Assembly (NCBI RefSeq): GCF_009026145.1
Contig: NZ_WBUE01000017.1
Span: forward strand, 26,686-90,685
Direction: 5' to 3'
Source of the DNA: Hyphomicrobium sp.
GTDB taxonomy: Bacteria; Pseudomonadota; Alphaproteobacteria; Rhizobiales; Hyphomicrobiaceae
DNA length: 64,000 bases
Below, piece after piece: positions 36,682-45,133 of this stretch. Positions within the stretch are counted from its first letter, which is position 1. Each line of letters starts with the position of its first letter. The translations under genes were made by a program, and so were the position numbers. The notes beneath the pieces were generated by a model. The model was not told where the DNA came from, searched no databases, and was given only the letters and a program-made list of their open reading frames with translations.

Positions 36682-37197
36682 TCACTCGACGGGGAGTGAC
36701 ACCGTGTAGTCTCGCATTTGCGGCTCGGGCTCAGCCTGTGACCGCACCTTCTGCGAGTAGTCGACCTCGCACATTTCGACCGTGTCGTTGGCTGCCTCTT
36801 CCTCGCTTGGCGCGCCCCAGATCCACGGCATGGCGACATTCGCCAGCGGGTCCGGCTCGGCGGCGACCTGCTCCACGATGCATCTCACGCGCAGATCGTA
36901 GCGGATGCGCGCGACTTTGACGGACGACCGTCGAGCCTCGTCCAGCAGGCGGGCGGTTTCCTTACGCATTTGCGCCAGCGCGGCCCGCGCCGGAGCGTCT
37001 TTGCCACGGGCATTCAGCCCGGTCGCGGTCTGGGGCATTGCCCGGCCCGTTTCGTCGACAACTGTCCACTGGAAGCTGCCCGGCTGCGCCAGAGCGGCCT
37101 CGCTTGCACGCCACGCATTACTTGTCTGCGGCAATTCATCGGCAACTACCGGGAGCGATCCCAATAGAAATGCAATAGCAAGACAAGACGCTTTCAA
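36682..37197 (-). CDS. Exported protein of unknown function with a TTG start
   Basis: The 171-aa protein begins with a Sec signal (KASCLAIAFLLGSLPVVADE, about 2-21). The mature part has two cysteines (VRCIVEQ and VEMCEVDY), which could pair, and a helical middle rich in Ala, Arg and Lys. The start is a TTG at 37197, supported by AGAGGTGG 5 nt upstream and by the signal peptide beginning right there; no ATG or GTG gives a full signal. The family is not recognised. It converges on the DUF4166 unit. Confidence 0.7.
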   Translation of the reverse strand: MKASCLAIAFLLGSLPVVADELPQTSNAWRASEAALAQPGSFQWTVVDETGRAMPQTATGLNARGKDAPARAALAQMRKETARLLDEARRSSVKVARIRYDLRVRCIVEQVAAEPDPLANVAMPWIWGAPSEEEAANDTVEMCEVDYSQKVRSQAEPEPQMRDYTVSLPVE

Positions 37198-37400
37198 TTT
37201 ACCACCTCTTCACATTCGAAGGCGACGGCCAATTTGCTACCATGCCGGCATCTGCCCACCAACGCGCCGCCCGGCGTTTTGCACGCTATGCACATGCCAG
37301 CGCCTCATTGTGCATTTCCCACCCAGGGGGCCTGCGGTTCGAAAGCCTGGTGCATGGCGGTACATGCACCCCCGATCGGCCGGTTGGAGAATGAAAATAA

Positions 37401-37658
37401 ATGGCGCATTGGCAATGCGTTAACCACGACGCGCTGAGACTCTACTTTGCGCGGCGGTGGAGGGACGGGACTGTGACAGAGGCACTGAAATTGGTTGCAT
37501 CCGAGTGCGCAGCAGCGTGCCGGGAGCGGGTTGAAAGCATGGCGCGGTCACATGATCGCCATTGGTGGGCCGGCGTCGGCCTTTACCTGTGGACCGCATT
37601 CTTGTTCGGCAATGTGATGGGCGAGATCTGGCGTCTTTTCGCAGCCCCGATGGCGTAA
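37401..37658 (+). CDS. Possible small single-helix membrane protein
   Basis: The 85-aa ORF has a C-terminal hydrophobic helix (WWAGVGLYLWTAFLFGNVMG) after a polar, cysteine-containing N-terminal half. The nearest purine-rich site is GGAGAATGAAAATAA before the ATG, which is poorly spaced. It may be real because of the clean helix, but coding evidence is modest and no family is recognised. Confidence 0.4.
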   Translation: MAHWQCVNHDALRLYFARRWRDGTVTEALKLVASECAAACRERVESMARSHDRHWWAGVGLYLWTAFLFGNVMGEIWRLFAAPMA

Positions 37659-37689
37659 TTCCGATCGGCAATTTCTACCCAAATGAAAA

Positions 37690-37715
37690 GCGCGGCATTC
37701 CTGGGAACGCCGCGC
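37690..37715 (-). terminator. Terminator of the 79-aa coiled-coil gene
   Basis: GCGCGGC (37690-37696) and GCCGCGC (37709-37715) form a stem, extended by TTCC/GGAA inside with single-base bulges. On the minus strand it runs into CTTTTCATTT. It lies 30 bp after the stop of the gene at 37745. Confidence 0.75.
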
Positions 37716-37744
37716 AATGCCGTCACAGATTCAATGGCGATGGC

Positions 37745-37984
37745 TTAGCTGGCGCGCGCCCGCAGCCGCGCATTGATAGCCTCGATTGAGCTGTTGAGAG
37801 CGCGCAGCCGCGCCCGGTTGTCGAGGTAGGCTTGGCGGCGCGCATCGCGCTCGGCCGCCGTCGGTTCACGCTGCAGGTGCTCGAAGCGGCCGAGGATGCT
37901 TTCGCACTGCTTCTCGACCGCGGTGACCTCGTCCTTCAGCCGCTCACAAGCCATCAGCCATTCGAGTGATTGCGTGTTTAGCAT
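37745..37984 (-). CDS. Small coiled-coil protein
   Basis: The 79-aa protein is charged and almost wholly helical (LKDEVTAVEKQCESILGRFEHLQRE, then a second helix to the end), with no signal or membrane helix. GGAGGG lies about 7 nt upstream of the ATG at 37984, and a terminator follows, so expression is likely. Function unknown. Confidence 0.65.
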   Translation of the reverse strand: MLNTQSLEWLMACERLKDEVTAVEKQCESILGRFEHLQREPTAAERDARRQAYLDNRARLRALNSSIEAINARLRARAS

Positions 37985-38177
37985 CGCACTGCCCTCCGCT
38001 CACCGTGACTGAGGCATTTTGTGGCCGGTGGTGCCGCGCGGGCCAGTTGCGAGCCGGGTTTATCCCCGCAATCCCCTGCGCGGGCTGCACTTTCGTCGTC
38101 GGACTGTACCCGAGGGAACAGGCAGGCCCACGCGGCGCCGCTACGGTCGGCTCATCAGGACATCAAGGAGCCCTCCA

Positions 38178-38270
38178 ATGCTGACGGAAATCGTACAGTT
38201 GCTGAGCGAGCCGGACCGGTACTTCGTGACGGTGCGTGGCGGCGAGATTTACATCGAGCAGGGTGACTGA
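38178..38270 (+). CDS. Possible 30-aa small protein
   Basis: A short reading frame encodes MLTEIVQLLSEPDRYF followed by VTVRGGEIYIEQGD. AAGGAG at 38165-38170 is well placed 7 nt before the ATG, and the sequence has a plausible helix-then-strand pattern. It stands alone in a gap of about 500 bp before the tRNA gene. It could be a genuine small protein; conservation would have to show it. Confidence 0.4.
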   Translation: MLTEIVQLLSEPDRYFVTVRGGEIYIEQGD

Positions 38271-38510
38271 GAGCGGCCCAGGCCTGCCGCTCGGACAAGC
38301 TGCCGGCCTTTGCAGCGTTTGGAGCGCGAGCACTGCGCGCTCCGGCAGGTGCATGCCGCTTCGACCCCGGGCCGCCAGCAGGCAGCCGTCGACGCCTACC
38401 GTTGAGGCTTGTCAGGCCCACGCGTTTCTCTTAAGAGCACCGTTCCGAACTTCCAGGCGCCGCCGGCCGACCCAAATGCTCGCCGCGCGTACAGCCTGGG
38501 CGACAGGTTT

Positions 38511-38600
38511 GGAGAGGTGGCTGAGTGGCTGAAAGCACCGCACTCGAAATGCGGCATACTCGCAAGGGTATCGTGGGTTCAAATCCCACCCTCTCCGCCA
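38511..38600 (+). tRNA. tRNA-Ser(CGA)
   Basis: The 90-nt cloverleaf has acceptor GGAGAGG (38511-38517) pairing with CCTCTCC (38590-38596), then G and an encoded CCA end. It has a D-arm, an anticodon CGA at 38545-38547 (loop CTCGAAA), a long variable arm typical of serine tRNA, and a T-loop GGTTCAAATCC. It reads UCG. There is no integrase or duplicated 3' end nearby, so no sign of use as an attachment site. Confidence 0.97.
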
Positions 38601-38832
38601 ACGGCCTGCCCTCTTTCGACAGCTCGCCCGCCAAGGCCAGCCGCCGCGATTGCTGAGGAGCGGGGGAACACCTGCCCGTGGCATTCGTTTCCGTGCAGCG
38701 CGGCGGGGCAGGGCCGGCAAAGGGCTCAGGTGCCAAGTAAGCGGCCATCAGCTTCGCCGCGACACAGCTGTTGGGAACCGAGGGCGCGTGCCCTTGGTTC
38801 GCCTAATGCGGAGGGCAGCAGGAGGAAAGCCG

Positions 38833-38973
38833 ATGGCATTTCCTATCGAAACTGTCACCGATGCCGATCTGCGCTATCACTATCGGACCTACCGCGGCTT
38901 TGTGTTCGCGGTCCTTGCTACGGCTGCGCACGCGCTGCTCATTCTGGCGTTGCTCGCGTATTTCTTTGCTTGA
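38833..38973 (+). CDS. aa3-type cytochrome c oxidase subunit IV-like miniprotein
   Basis: The 46-aa protein has a short polar head with YHYRTYRGF (about 16-24) and a single helix to the C-terminus. This matches the short CoxIV (COX4_pro_2) proteins of alphaproteobacteria, which have a (D/E)-Y-x-x-H-x-x-T-Y-x-x-F pattern. GGAGGAAAG at 38821-38829 strongly supports the ATG. No other oxidase gene is adjacent. The assignment is by pattern in a very short protein. Confidence 0.6.
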   Translation: MAFPIETVTDADLRYHYRTYRGFVFAVLATAAHALLILALLAYFFA

Positions 38974-39148
38974 GCAGCTCAGGCAAGGTCGAAAGACCCG
39001 TAGTAGCATCGCGCTTGACGCGGCTGAGCGTTCGCCGGCCAGATGCGCAGGTGCCCCTGTGAGTTGCCGGCGGCTGCAGAGTGCGATAGCGAGTACTTCG
39101 TTACCCGCCTCCCGCCCTCAATCTCACCTACCTGCGAGCGCTGACTTC

Positions 39149-39997
39149 ATGAAGCTTGTGCGTTTTGGCCAGCCTGGCGCAGAAAAGCCGGGCCTCATCG
39201 ATAGCCACGGCAACGTCCGCGACCTCTCCAGCCACATCCCAGACCTCACCGGAGCGACCCTGTCGCCCGCGTCGCTCGACGGGCTGCGCGCCCTCGACCC
39301 TGATACGCTGCCACTGGCGCCGGCCGGCGTCCGTCTGGGGCCGCCCATCGCCGGCACGCGCTCGTTCATCGCCATCGGCCTCAACTACGCCGATCACGCC
39401 AAGGAGACCGGGCAGGAGATCCCGGTCGAGCCGATCCTCTTCAACAAGCTCGCCAACTGCATCGTCGGGCCCAACGACGACATCATGTATCCGAAGAACT
39501 CCGATCGTATGGATTGGGAGGTGGAGATCGCCTTCGTCGTCGGCACGCGAGCCCGCTATGTCGAGGAGAAGGATGCCATGGCGCACATCGCCGGCTATTG
39601 CCTGTGCAACGACGTGTCCGAGCGGCGCTTCCAGGTGAAGCGCGCCGGGCAGTGGGTGAAGGGCAAGTCGGCGGAGACGTTCGGGCCGCTGGGGCCGTGG
39701 CTGGCGACGCCGGACGAGATCCCGGACGTTCACAACCTTGCCATGTCGCTCGACGTCAACGGCGAGCGCAAACAGACGGGCTCGTCGTCGACGATGATCT
39801 TCTCGATCCCGTTCCTGCTTTCCTACATCACGCAGTTCATGGTGCTGGAGCCGGGTGACGTAGTGACCACCGGCACGCCGCCGGGCGTTGGCTCGGCCAA
39901 AAAGCCGCCGGAGTATTTGAAGCCCGGCGATGAACTCGTCCTGCGCGTCGAGGGGCTGGGCGAGCAGCGCTCCAAGGTCGTCCCCTTCAAGCTGTAA
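39149..39997 (+). CDS. Fumarylacetoacetate hydrolase-family enzyme
   Basis: The 282-aa protein has a short N-terminal domain (MKLVRFG, then LIDSHGNVRDLS) and the FAH catalytic core. FIAIGLNYADHAKETG (near 72-87), the metal-binding DWEVEIAFVVG (acidic residues near 123-127), NDVSERRFQ, and C-terminal GDVVTTGTPPGVG are present. The family includes ureidoglycolate lyase-like, 2-keto-4-pentenoate hydratase and acylpyruvase enzymes. Substrate cannot be decided and no pathway gene is adjacent. It converges on the VWA gene; a perfect palindrome lies between. Confidence 0.92.
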   Translation: MKLVRFGQPGAEKPGLIDSHGNVRDLSSHIPDLTGATLSPASLDGLRALDPDTLPLAPAGVRLGPPIAGTRSFIAIGLNYADHAKETGQEIPVEPILFNKLANCIVGPNDDIMYPKNSDRMDWEVEIAFVVGTRARYVEEKDAMAHIAGYCLCNDVSERRFQVKRAGQWVKGKSAETFGPLGPWLATPDEIPDVHNLAMSLDVNGERKQTGSSSTMIFSIPFLLSYITQFMVLEPGDVVTTGTPPGVGSAKKPPEYLKPGDELVLRVEGLGEQRSKVVPFKL

Positions 39998-40018
39998 GGG
40001 GCGAGCGCGGTCCCTCCA

Positions 40019-40051
40019 CTGTCATCCTCGGGACAAGCCCGAGAATGACAG
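40019..40051. repeat. Short member of the TGTCATCCTCGG palindrome family
   Basis: CTGTCATCCTCGGG (40019-40032) faces CCCGAGAATGACAG (40038-40051) with one mismatch and a 5-nt loop, 22 bp after the FAH stop. The terminus is the same as in the larger element at 8678-8814. It probably also ends transcription between the convergent FAH and VWA genes. Confidence 0.75.
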
Positions 40052-40099
40052 GATGGCGGTGTCCGACCCTCCGGGTCACCGCAGCAATACGCGCCGTCG

Positions 40100-41458
40100 T
40101 CAATAGGCCTGCTGCACCTTCGCCTTGTGCTGGTCGTGGCGCATCATTTTGCGCGTACGGTCCCAGTCTCCGGCCCCGAGGCTGCCCGCCGCCTCGCGGC
40201 TCTTGTTCTCGAGGTCGGTGAGTGCGCCGACGGATGCCGTCGGAGCCGGCGCCGCGCCGGAGGCGTACACGTCACGCGAGCGCTTGATGTACTCGGCGTT
40301 CTCCTCCAGCACCTTGCGCGCGCCCTCGATATCGCCCTTGTCGCGCAGCTCCACCGCCTGCTCGCTGTTCTCGGTGGCGATCTGCTGCGTCACCTGGCTC
40401 ATCACCGGCTTGTTGAGGCCGTCCTCGATTTCCTTGGCATTGGAGGAGAAGCGCACGCTGGGCTTGGCCTCGGCGCGCGCCGGCTTGCCGCCGTTGTCGA
40501 GGTCGACGTAGGTGACCGATACGTCGGCGACATCGGCGGCGCCTTCGGTGCGCCCCTCTGGCGCCTCGAGCTCGACGACGACGTAGCGCTCGTTGTCCGC
40601 CTGCAGCTGGTTGAGCTTCAGCGTGACTTTGTTACCGTCGACGCTGCCGTCGCGGCCGAGGATGCGCTTCGGCGTGAAGCCCGCCCTGCACTCGATGATG
40701 ATGGTGATGTCGCGCGCCGACACCGAGAGGGCGTCGCCGAACTCGCGGTCGAATATCTCGGCGAGGTCGCTCGGGCGCTCGACGAACACGTGGTTGCCGT
40801 CGGAAGCCGCGGCGAGACGCTGCATCAGGTCCTCGTTGTAGTCGAGCCCGAGGCCGATGGTCGAGACAGAGATGCCCTTGCTGGCGAGCTTGCGGCCGAG
40901 CTCGGCCAGCTCGCCGGGGCTCGACGGGCCGACATTGGCAAGGCCGTCGGAGAGCAGGATCACGCGGTTGACGTTGTTGTCGGAGACGTACTCCTCGACC
41001 TGCCGTCCGCCTTCCTTGACGCCATCGTAAAGCGCCGTGGTGCCGTCGGCGTGCAGCCGGTCGATGGCCTCGAGCAGCTTGTCGCGCGAATTGCGCAACG
41101 GTGCCGCCGGGCTCAGCACGTCCACCTCGTGATTGTAGGCGATGAGCGCGACGGTATCGTCGGACGACAGGCGCTTCAGCGCCACGCGCGCGCCCTCCTT
41201 GGCGGCCGCGATGCGCTCGCCCTGCATGGAGCCGGAGCGATCGATGACGATCGCCGCGTTGACCGGCGTACGCTTCTCGCGTTTGCCGGCAGCGAGGCTC
41301 TTCAAGCTGAGACGCAGGTAGACGTTGCCGGGCTTGGAGGCGGAAAGAACGGTCTGGCCGAGATCGGCTTCGAGCTTCAGCTCGGCGGCCCCGCCTGGGG
41401 CGGGCAAGAAGGAGGCGCTGAGTGCAATAACGAGCGCCGCGGTACGGATCTTCGACAT
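40100..41458 (-). CDS. Exported von Willebrand factor A-domain protein
   Basis: The 452-aa protein has a signal peptide (about 1-24, ending GGAAE). A VWA domain (about 65-240) has a complete MIDAS metal site: DRSGSMQG near 72, TTALYDG near 138, and LLSDGLANVG near 166. The C-terminal part (about 245-450) is strand-rich then helical, with acidic coiled-coil character. VWA proteins of this type are periplasmic and often work with MoxR ATPases or in envelope stress, but no MoxR is adjacent. The large membrane protein gene lies upstream on the same strand, separated by a strong terminator, so they are probably not one transcript. Confidence 0.88.
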   Translation of the reverse strand: MSKIRTAALVIALSASFLPAPGGAAELKLEADLGQTVLSASKPGNVYLRLSLKSLAAGKREKRTPVNAAIVIDRSGSMQGERIAAAKEGARVALKRLSSDDTVALIAYNHEVDVLSPAAPLRNSRDKLLEAIDRLHADGTTALYDGVKEGGRQVEEYVSDNNVNRVILLSDGLANVGPSSPGELAELGRKLASKGISVSTIGLGLDYNEDLMQRLAAASDGNHVFVERPSDLAEIFDREFGDALSVSARDITIIIECRAGFTPKRILGRDGSVDGNKVTLKLNQLQADNERYVVVELEAPEGRTEGAADVADVSVTYVDLDNGGKPARAEAKPSVRFSSNAKEIEDGLNKPVMSQVTQQIATENSEQAVELRDKGDIEGARKVLEENAEYIKRSRDVYASGAAPAPTASVGALTDLENKSREAAGSLGAGDWDRTRKMMRHDQHKAKVQQAY

Positions 41459-41556
41459 CGCAATATCTCCTCAACTGAAATGAGCCGCCAAGCTAATGCT
41501 CTGCCGCGGCGGAAGCGGGCTCGGGCGATGGCGAAACGGCGTCGCCGCAATGGCTG

Positions 41557-41599
41557 AAAAAAGGGAATGCCCCGCGTTGCCGAGGCGCAACGCGGGGCA
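41557..41599 (-). terminator. Rho-independent terminator of the 1072-aa membrane protein gene
   Basis: On the minus strand a 13-bp perfect stem (TGCCCCGCGTTGC / GCAACGCGGGGCA, plus coordinates 41568-41580 and 41587-41599) with a 6-nt loop is followed by CCCTTTTTT at 41565-41557. It lies 23 bp after the stop at 41623. Confidence 0.92.
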
Positions 41600-41622
41600 C
41601 GGAATTGGCGAAGGCGACGGCG

Positions 41623-44600
41623 TTAGTTCAGCGTGCGGCTGCCGTCTCCAGCGACGCGCGCTTCGGCGCGTGGAACTTCGTCAAACCGCATCTCCAAGCG
41701 GCGCCAGGAGGCTTCATTGCTGCGCGCGCTCGCCCGTAGAGCGTCACCCAGTGTGCGCGCGGCCCCATAGAGCGCCGCCTGATCGTTGGACAGCCGCCCC
41801 GCGCCCGCATCGGCTTCCAAGCTTTCGACAAGGTCCTGCAGGAGCGACTCGTAAGGCCCGTTTGGGAGCAGCATGAGCACGGCCCAGTGCTGATCGAGCT
41901 CCTGATAGGCATCATCGAGCAGCTGCTGATCCCAGCTCGCCTGCGGCTTCAGTTTGCTCTTGAGCAGCCTGTATGCTTCGTCGAACGAAAGACGCGCCTC
42001 GTCCTCGCGTTTGCGCAGCACCGAATCGAGCGCCGAGTTGACGCGCCGCGCGCGGCCGAACGCATCGTTGGCGGCAATGGCAGCGCCATAGGCGGCGCCC
42101 GACACGCGTCCCCACGCCTCGGGCTTGATGTTCAACGCCGCCAATAGCTCGGTGAGGAATCCCTCGCGGATCTCGGTCGAGGGCTCGTCGTCGATGAGAG
42201 CCTTGGCCGGCTTGTGCTCGATAGCCCGCGTGGAGTCGGGAATGAGGCTGCCCCGCCGCTCGCCACCTTGACCGATCCGCGGACGCGCGTAGTCGGAGAA
42301 CAGCGTGCGCGCGCGGATGCGCGCCAGCGTCTTGTAAAGGTCGCGGTGGATCCAGAACTCGTGGGCGTTCTTGCCGCGCCGCTGCACGCGCCCCAGGGTG
42401 GCGCCGGCGTTGAGCGTCGAGCGCACCGTGCGCTTGTGCTCGTCCGCCACCTCACCGAGATTGATCTCGGCGGTGAAGCCGCGGTCCTCGTCGATCGGGT
42501 GCATGTAGTGCAGCACCGTCTCGGCGTTCTGGTTGATGTCGGGCAGCAGCGCCACGCCGACGATCTTCTCTAGCTCGGCCAGATCGACGTTGGCCTTGTC
42601 GGCCTCGAACGAGCGCTTGGCGACGATGGAGAGGAACTCGTACAGCTCGGCCCGCACGAGATAGCGGCCCTGCGCCTCATCGTACTCGACGGCGTTGATG
42701 GTTGCGCCGGCGTTGAGCACGCCCAAGACCTGCCGCTCGGCGTGCGCATCGAGCAGCTCCGGGCGCACCTCGGCCATGAAGCCGGACGCATTGGTGATCG
42801 GCCGCATGGCGTTGAGCGTCGCGCGCGCGTTGTCGAGCGTGTCGGGGAGCAGCGCGTTCTCGACGATGGCCTCGAGCTGCTGTGAGTTGCGGCCCTTTGC
42901 CGATGGCACGTCGGCGAGCGGCGAGCGCACCGCGTTGGCGCCGAACAGGCCGGTCATGAAGATGAGACTATCGATGCCGATGGCGATGGCCAGCGCCAGG
43001 TAGGCCAAGCGGTTGCCGTCCTGGAAGGCATTCCAGGAGACGACGAAGCGATGCGCCTTGTCGTCACGATTCATCTCGGCAAAGCTGATCTTGGTGCGCA
43101 ATTCGTCCGTCTGCCGGCTGGGCAGGCCGCTGTCGGAAAGGCACTTCACCGCAAAGCCGAACAACGCATCCGTCGAGCGCTGCGCGGCGAGCTTGTCGCC
43201 GCCGACGCAATTGGCATTGAACGCCTTGGTGCCGGCCTGCAGCGTGAACAACGCCGCCGCCGCCTCGCTCGCCTGCTTCGGGTCGCAGTCGATGCCGGCC
43301 ACCTTCGGCTTCGTCACGTCGGCCGCGAACATGGCGCTGTAGAGCTGCGAGCAGCGCTGCTGCACCTCGGCGAGGTGCGCGGCATCGGGGCGCTGGCGGA
43401 ACTCGGCGCGTGCCGTCTCGAAGGCGGGCAGCACGCGGCCGGGGTCGATGCGTTGGCTGGCGTCCTCGCCGGCAATATTCTCCTGCACCATGCGGATGCG
43501 CTGCGCGGCGGTTTCCTCCTCGCCCTTGTACTTGGCGAGCTCGCCGTCGATCGAGGCCAGCTCGCGCTTGATCTGCGAGATGCGCGCCTCCGCCGTGTCG
43601 AGACGCTTCTTGGCGTCCTTCACGCGGTCGTCCTGGATCTTGTAGGCGGCCTGCATCTTGCCCAGCTCGCCCATGAGCTGGCGGTAGACGGGGCCGCGGC
43701 CCTCCTTGAGGGTTCCCTCGACGCCCTTACCTTCGGCCATGGCCTCGACGCGCTTGGCGTCGATCGCCTTGGCGCGGCTGTCGAGCTCGGTCTTCGTTGC
43801 CGCGTAGTCGGCGGCGAGCGTCGCGCGATCGCCTTCGAGGCGGGCGAGCTCGTCGGTCAGCGACGTCTTCTTGCCGGCGATGCCGGCTTGGCCGCTCTGC
43901 GCCGTGGTGATGCGCTCCTGCTGCTCCTTGATGCCGCGGTTGCGCGCTTCGATCTGGTCGTTGAAGTACTTCTCGATCTCGCCGGTCGAGCCCTGCGCCG
44001 CCCCTGCGAGGCGGTCGAGCTGGCCCTCGTAGGCGTGCCAGCCCTCGCTCTGGAACAGCGCCGAGGTCTGCTCCAGCTCCTGGTTGGCGATGGTGGTGCC
44101 GATGTCGGCGATGATGCCCGAGACCTGGTTGGTGGCGCGCATCTCCGACACGCGCTCGCGCTGGTCCTGGGGGAAGACGACGTTGAAGCGGCTGTCGAAG
44201 GAGAAGAACACCGAGGTCGACATGCAGGCGAGGAACATCACCCACAGCATCGAGTTCTTGGCCATGATGCGCAGCGCCTGCGCGTACGGCGCAACGACAT
44301 CGGTGCGCGCGAACACGGCTATGAAGCCGAGCACGCCGAAGATGAGGCCGGCGGCGGTAAGCGCCTTGATCCAGTAGTCGGCCTCGATGCCGTATTTCCA
44401 CTGGTAGAAGCCGACAGCGGCGGCGAGCAGCACCACGGCAAGGCCGATGACGACGATCAGCGGCGCGGTCACCCGAGCAATGCCCGAGCGTGGCACGGTG
44501 CTCATGCCGGTGGCGAAGCTCTCGCCGATCAGCCAGGCGACGATCAGCATCACGCCGTGGATGCCGAAGGTGAACATGAACGACAACACCGGCTCGCCGG

Positions 44601-44841
44601 TGAAATTCGTCATGCCGTCCCAGGTGGTCCAGCCGCCGGCCAGGGAGAGGGCGACGGCCGCCGTGCCGAGCATGGCGAGCTGCCAGTAGGTGAAGAACAC
44701 CTCCTCGATAACGCGCCACAGCCGCGGCCCCACCTTGAACAGAGCAATGAGGGCGGCGATCACCACAACGGTCAGGAGAATGCTGCGCGCGTAGGCGGCC
44801 GGGTTGGCCATTACGGCGTCCAAAGCCTGCTTCACGTCCAT
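41623..44841 (-). CDS. Large membrane/coiled-coil protein of unknown function with duplicated C-terminal module
   Basis: The protein has 1072 aa. Helices at about 18-38, 52-72, 88-110, 122-145, 160-180 and 197-215 precede a probable periplasmic region (about 216-610) dominated by a charged coiled coil (about 290-500), with GRGPVY near 382. A helix with IGID near 617 leads to a cytoplasmic C-terminus. There, two copies of one module lie at about 663-743 and 763-843; each begins LLPD, then has LNAGAT and L-Y. TTWDGM near 71-76 and the other landmarks match the 613-aa protein at 6425. The ATG at 44841 is used because the upstream frame is Cys/Arg-rich and unprotein-like. I know no function; secretion, envelope or mechanosensing roles are all possible. 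Confidence 0.88.
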   Translation of the reverse strand: MDVKQALDAVMANPAAYARSILLTVVVIAALIALFKVGPRLWRVIEEVFFTYWQLAMLGTAAVALSLAGGWTTWDGMTNFTGEPVLSFMFTFGIHGVMLIVAWLIGESFATGMSTVPRSGIARVTAPLIVVIGLAVVLLAAAVGFYQWKYGIEADYWIKALTAAGLIFGVLGFIAVFARTDVVAPYAQALRIMAKNSMLWVMFLACMSTSVFFSFDSRFNVVFPQDQRERVSEMRATNQVSGIIADIGTTIANQELEQTSALFQSEGWHAYEGQLDRLAGAAQGSTGEIEKYFNDQIEARNRGIKEQQERITTAQSGQAGIAGKKTSLTDELARLEGDRATLAADYAATKTELDSRAKAIDAKRVEAMAEGKGVEGTLKEGRGPVYRQLMGELGKMQAAYKIQDDRVKDAKKRLDTAEARISQIKRELASIDGELAKYKGEEETAAQRIRMVQENIAGEDASQRIDPGRVLPAFETARAEFRQRPDAAHLAEVQQRCSQLYSAMFAADVTKPKVAGIDCDPKQASEAAAALFTLQAGTKAFNANCVGGDKLAAQRSTDALFGFAVKCLSDSGLPSRQTDELRTKISFAEMNRDDKAHRFVVSWNAFQDGNRLAYLALAIAIGIDSLIFMTGLFGANAVRSPLADVPSAKGRNSQQLEAIVENALLPDTLDNARATLNAMRPITNASGFMAEVRPELLDAHAERQVLGVLNAGATINAVEYDEAQGRYLVRAELYEFLSIVAKRSFEADKANVDLAELEKIVGVALLPDINQNAETVLHYMHPIDEDRGFTAEINLGEVADEHKRTVRSTLNAGATLGRVQRRGKNAHEFWIHRDLYKTLARIRARTLFSDYARPRIGQGGERRGSLIPDSTRAIEHKPAKALIDDEPSTEIREGFLTELLAALNIKPEAWGRVSGAAYGAAIAANDAFGRARRVNSALDSVLRKREDEARLSFDEAYRLLKSKLKPQASWDQQLLDDAYQELDQHWAVLMLLPNGPYESLLQDLVESLEADAGAGRLSNDQAALYGAARTLGDALRASARSNEASWRRLEMRFDEVPRAEARVAGDGSRTLN

Positions 44842-45133
44842 ATACAGTTCCCGCTTAGCCGGCTGACGCCGGATCCAGCATGCCGCGATTTCACAGCGGC
44901 GCAAAGGTCACGCGACGATGCACGATGACCACAGCTCCTGGCCACTTCGGGGCAGGATTGCGGCGATCCCATGCACGAGGACCTGATTTTGGGCTCTCCG
45001 ACTGGGCCAGGATTGTCGAGCGTCGCGCGCTGGAGAGAATTGGGGTCGACACCCCGTCGGTGCAAGCGGCACCTGCGCGCGAGCTCGGCGGCGACGGTCG
45101 CGCCTCGCCGATTATTCAATGCGTGTTGCGGCG
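44842..45133. other. Gene-free stretch
   Basis: This 292-bp gap between the large membrane protein start and the thiolase stop holds only short open frames in arginine-rich translation. No hairpin with a U-tract or known RNA is seen. It should contain the promoter of the large membrane protein gene. Confidence 0.4.

Noticed and set aside
37234..37437. 67-aa plus-strand frame before 37401
   Set aside because: Proline/cysteine/histidine-rich translation, no ribosome binding site and overlap with the promoter area of the TTG-start gene.
38511..38600. tRNA-Ser as integration site of a genomic island
   Set aside because: No integrase, no repeated tRNA 3' end and no phage or plasmid genes were seen on either side.
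43051..44928. 625-aa open frame on the plus strand opposite the large membrane protein
   Set aside because: It is rich in His, Arg, Leu and Gly as expected for the complement of GC-rich coding DNA. It has no domain, and the minus-strand protein has clear helices, coiled coil and repeats.
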